Assembly: GCA_002408385.1 (NCBI GenBank)
Contig: DHSB01000008.1
Coordinates: 1 to 16,092, forward strand
Source: Myxococcales bacterium UBA5297
Lineage (GTDB): Bacteria > Myxococcota > Myxococcia > Myxococcales > UBA5297
Direction: 5' to 3'
DNA: 16,092 bases
The notes below the pieces were generated by a model. That model saw only the letters and a list, made by a program, of their open reading frames with translations, ran no database searches and had not been told where the DNA came from. This document shows, piece after piece, positions 14,150-16,092 of the stretch; the stretch's first letter is position 1, and each line of letters opens with the position of its first letter. The translations under genes were made by a program, and so were the position numbers.

Positions 14150-15112
14150 ATGAGCAGCCAGACTCCCGCCATTGTCCAGCACGCCGATCATCCAGAATGG
14201 GGGCGCGGGCTCATCCTTCCGCAGCAGTATGGTCGCGCCGACCGGTTCGACATCGCCTTCGAGTCGGGCGGCACGCGCACCATCCTGAAGAGCTTCGCCG
14301 AGAAGCTCACGCCCGTCGCCATGCCGGCCGACGAGGCGGCGCTGCTCGGCGAGCGGCTGGCGAGTCGGCGCACCACAGGCACGGCGCGCTCGAAAGCCAG
14401 GCCCAAGGCCGGGTTGGCAGCCGCCTTCACCAGCTTCGACGCCCAGCTCGCGAGCTTCCTCGCCGCATTCCCGGACGGCTTTGCTGGGGAGAAGTTCGAG
14501 CGCGAGGTCCGAGGGGTGGCCGGAGCCAAGCGCCGCAAGACCGACACCGGCGCGGCGATCGTCGAGGCGGGCGAGACGCTCAGCGCCAAGGCCTTCGCCG
14601 AGCACGACGAGGCGACGCTCTTCGAGGCCGCGGCCCGGCTGGTGAAGAGCACCGCGTTCGTGCATCCGCTCGAGGGCGCGAACCTGCTCGGCGCGATGCC
14701 CGAGGCGGACCGGTCGGCCTTCGTCGCCGCGCTGCGCGACCTGCTGCACGGCTCCGGCGACGCCGGCGATCGGTTCGATCGCTTCGTCTCCACCATCAAG
14801 CTCGAGGACGGCAAGGGCGCGGCGAAGCGGCCGACCTGGCCGATGACGACGGTCTTCGCCGCGCTCGTGCACCCGACCGAGCACGTCTGCGTCAAGCCCA
14901 CCGTCTTCCAGAAGCAGGCGGCGCTCCTGAAGGTCGTGCTCGACTATCAGCCGCTGCCGACCGCGGCGGTCTACTCCCGCTTCCTGACGATGGTGCGCAA
15001 GACCGAGGCGGCGCTCGTGGGGGCCGGCCAGCAGCCGCGCGACCTCGTCGACGTGGCCTCCTTCATCGCGCTCGGTCAGGGCGCAAAGTCGACCAAGGCG
15101 ACCAAGTCGTAA
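14150..15112 (+). CDS. Hypothetical protein with DUF3553-like N-terminal domain
   Basis: This encodes 320 residues, with the ATG preceded by AAAGGAGC at 14136-14143. The N-terminus (about 9-53), 'HADHPEWGRGLIL', 'DRFDIAFESGGTRTI', 'FAEKLTPV', resembles the small beta-barrel of DUF3553/CarD-like families ('V.HP.WG.G.V.......V.F..GG.KTL......L'), known mostly as an accessory domain. A basic linker follows (about 72-87, RRTTGTARSKARPKAG). The remaining roughly 230 residues are helical, with 'LSAKAFAEHDEATLFEAAARLVKSTAFVHPLEG' and 'WPMTTVFAALVHPTEHVCVKPTVFQKQAALLKVVLDY', which I do not recognise as a characterised enzyme. There is no signal peptide, so it is probably cytoplasmic. It stands alone with a hairpin directly after it. 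Coding status is strongly supported; function is unknown. Confidence 0.85.
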   Translation: MSSQTPAIVQHADHPEWGRGLILPQQYGRADRFDIAFESGGTRTILKSFAEKLTPVAMPADEAALLGERLASRRTTGTARSKARPKAGLAAAFTSFDAQLASFLAAFPDGFAGEKFEREVRGVAGAKRRKTDTGAAIVEAGETLSAKAFAEHDEATLFEAAARLVKSTAFVHPLEGANLLGAMPEADRSAFVAALRDLLHGSGDAGDRFDRFVSTIKLEDGKGAAKRPTWPMTTVFAALVHPTEHVCVKPTVFQKQAALLKVVLDYQPLPTAAVYSRFLTMVRKTEAALVGAGQQPRDLVDVASFIALGQGAKSTKATKS

Positions 15113-15123
15113 AGCGCTCCAGA

Positions 15124-15154
15124 CGCTCGTGGCCGCCACTGGCGGCCGCGAGCG
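15124..15154. terminator. Strong bidirectional hairpin between convergent genes
   Basis: CGCTCG-T-GGCCGCC (ACT) GGCGGCC-G-CGAGCG forms a 14-bp stem with one T-G wobble and a 3-nt loop. It lies 11 bp after the stop of the plus-strand gene and just past the stop of the minus-strand gene (15159). It has no T-run in either direction, a form common in high-GC bacteria. Position between convergent stops makes termination its most likely role. Confidence 0.7.
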
Positions 15155-15158
15155 CCGC

Positions 15159-15761
15159 TTACTGGTCGCTGCAGCTCGCGGCCGCTCCGGCGGGCAGCTC
15201 CACGTTGTCGAAGCCCTCGCTGAAGCCCGCCTGATTCAACCGGCCGCCGTCGAGGACGAGCTTGCCGTCCTCGAGGATCCTGCCCTCGAGCTGGACGGCC
15301 TTGCCTTCGTAGCCCTCCGGCGTGGCGAGCCACAGGCCCCAGTCACCGGCGTACGGGTCCTCCTCGTACGCCGAGCCGAGGCGCACCGTCCCTCGCATCA
15401 CCGCGGAAGTTCCGTCGGGCATATGCACGGTGGCGACGACTTCGGTCAGCGCCGACATCGAACACCCGCCGCAGCCGATGCTGCCGACCTGCTCGGCGGT
15501 CCGCGTCGTCCCGCGGCCGCCGCCCTTGACGACGTGGTCGACCTCGCAGCCGCCCTCCTCGAGCTGGTCGTTGGCGGCCCTGTCCTCACACACCGAGATC
15601 GATATCGGCCCCTTGCCGACGGTGCCGCTCCAGACGTGCGCGATGCGCTCGATCGCCTGGTCGTCGCGCTGAGCCGAGTATTCGATGGCGGCCGGCCCGC
15701 ATCGAACGGCGCCAGCGACGAGCAGCGCGGGAAGAACGAAGCGACGAGCTGAAGCGGTCAT
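15159..15761 (-). CDS. Exported Cys-containing protein of unknown function
   Basis: This encodes 200 residues read leftward. The start at 15761 is chosen because GGAGGG lies 7 bp upstream and the protein then opens with a signal peptide, 'MTASARRFVLPALLVAGAV' followed by RCGPA. The longer open frame upstream (to 15992) adds an unlikely Arg/Gly-rich stretch. Cys21 could be lipidated, but A-V-R-C is a poor lipobox, so ordinary secretion is as likely. The mature part is mainly beta-like with paired cysteines ('VCED', 'GGCEVD', 'GCGGCSM', 'SCSDQ'). I recognise no family. The segment 'LEGRILEDGKLVLDGGRLNQ' suggests a beta-sandwich. It converges with the gene ending at 15112. Confidence 0.8.
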   Translation of the reverse strand: MTASARRFVLPALLVAGAVRCGPAAIEYSAQRDDQAIERIAHVWSGTVGKGPISISVCEDRAANDQLEEGGCEVDHVVKGGGRGTTRTAEQVGSIGCGGCSMSALTEVVATVHMPDGTSAVMRGTVRLGSAYEEDPYAGDWGLWLATPEGYEGKAVQLEGRILEDGKLVLDGGRLNQAGFSEGFDNVELPAGAAASCSDQ

Positions 15762-16092
15762 GGGATGGCCCTCCGTTGGATGGAGCGCCGAGTCTAGCGC
15801 GGATTGTTCGGTCAAGAACCCATCCGCCCCTCGCGCGGCCAGGCGATGAAGGCGCAAGGGGTCGGCGATGAGCTGCCGAACGCCCACGGGTCGCCCCGGC
15901 GGTCGCCGGCCCACGATGCCCGCCGCCCAATGCCCTCGGATCCTCGCCCGACGATGGGAAAGATGCAGGCAGAAGTAAGGTTCGCAGCGCACTGACCCTG
16001 CGGATCCGTCGGCCTTGGGCGCTGTCGTGACGCCCGCTTGCGGGTCTACCGCCGGGAAATCCCCCCCGTCGGTGTCCGCTTGCCCTCCTTTC
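15762..16092. other. Upstream region of the minus-strand gene and window edge, no gene seen
   Basis: Small open frames here (for example 63 codons from 15804, plus strand) have no ribosome-binding site or recognisable content. The promoter for the minus-strand gene should be here, but I see no good -35/-10 pair. Close to the edge there is a short hairpin CCCG-CTTG-CGGG (16033-16044) and a GGAGG on the minus strand (16082-16091) with no nearby start. Confidence 0.4.

Noticed and set aside
13665..14153. 162-codon plus-strand open frame across the intergenic stretch
   Set aside because: Starts inside the peptidase gene, is Pro/Arg/Ala-rich with no ribosome-binding site, and overlaps the well-supported start at 14150.
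15795..15825. TTGACC and TAGACT on the minus strand as a promoter for the exported-protein gene
   Set aside because: The two boxes are only 13 bp apart, too short for a sigma-70 type promoter, and no alternative pairing fits.
15159..15992. Longer version (277 codons) of the minus-strand exported protein
   Set aside because: The extra N-terminus is Arg/Gly/Pro-rich and would bury the signal peptide; the inner ATG at 15761 has a good ribosome-binding site.

Overview
The window is GC-rich DNA read almost entirely left to right. It shows the right-hand (late, tail) end of a Mu-like contractile-tailed prophage, followed by chromosomal genes of a bacterium that is most likely a member of the Myxococcota (delta-proteobacterial type). 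The host call rests on the M23 peptidase gene at 12290-13723, whose protein ends in a MYXO-CTERM-type sorting tail (GCGC, hydrophobic helix, arginine cluster). It is supported by the Asp/Gly/Ala-rich linker and the Cys-rich repeats of that protein, which are typical of that phylum.

Positions 1-11513 hold a compact late tail operon. Its order follows phage Mu: tail sheath (partial), tail tube, tail-assembly chaperone with a second overlapping frame, tape measure, DNA-circularisation/N-like protein, gp44-like hub, gp45-like spike, gp46-like wedge, gp47-like (J-like) wedge, an unknown small protein, gp48-like protein and tail fibre. Most junctions are ATGA or short overlaps, so translation is probably coupled. 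The main departure from Mu is at 6673-7860: the gp46 domain is fused behind a LamG/concanavalin-like domain through a (DPDPPE)n linker, which may place a ligand-binding module on the baseplate. An unknown gene sits between gp47 and gp48, and the gp48-like protein has an N-terminal extension. No gene follows the tail fibre within the element.

The right end of the prophage is probably at 11621/11622. Read on the minus strand, the sequence there begins TGTAGACCGTC and carries two direct GTTGAGTC-type repeats, like transposase-site-bearing ends of Mu/Tn5090-class elements. Immediately right of this point an open frame begins in mid-protein (11622-12293), giving a beta-propeller-like host protein with no start. 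The insertion therefore seems to have cut the 5' end off a host gene whose 3' neighbour, the M23 peptidase, is translationally coupled to it.

Positions 12290-16092 are host sequence: the secreted M23 peptidase with six Cys-rich repeats and a MYXO-CTERM tail; a gene-free stretch of about 425 bp; a 320-residue protein of unknown function with a DUF3553-like N-terminus; a strong hairpin between convergent genes; a minus-strand gene for a small exported Cys-containing protein; and about 330 bp of right-edge sequence in which I see no gene.
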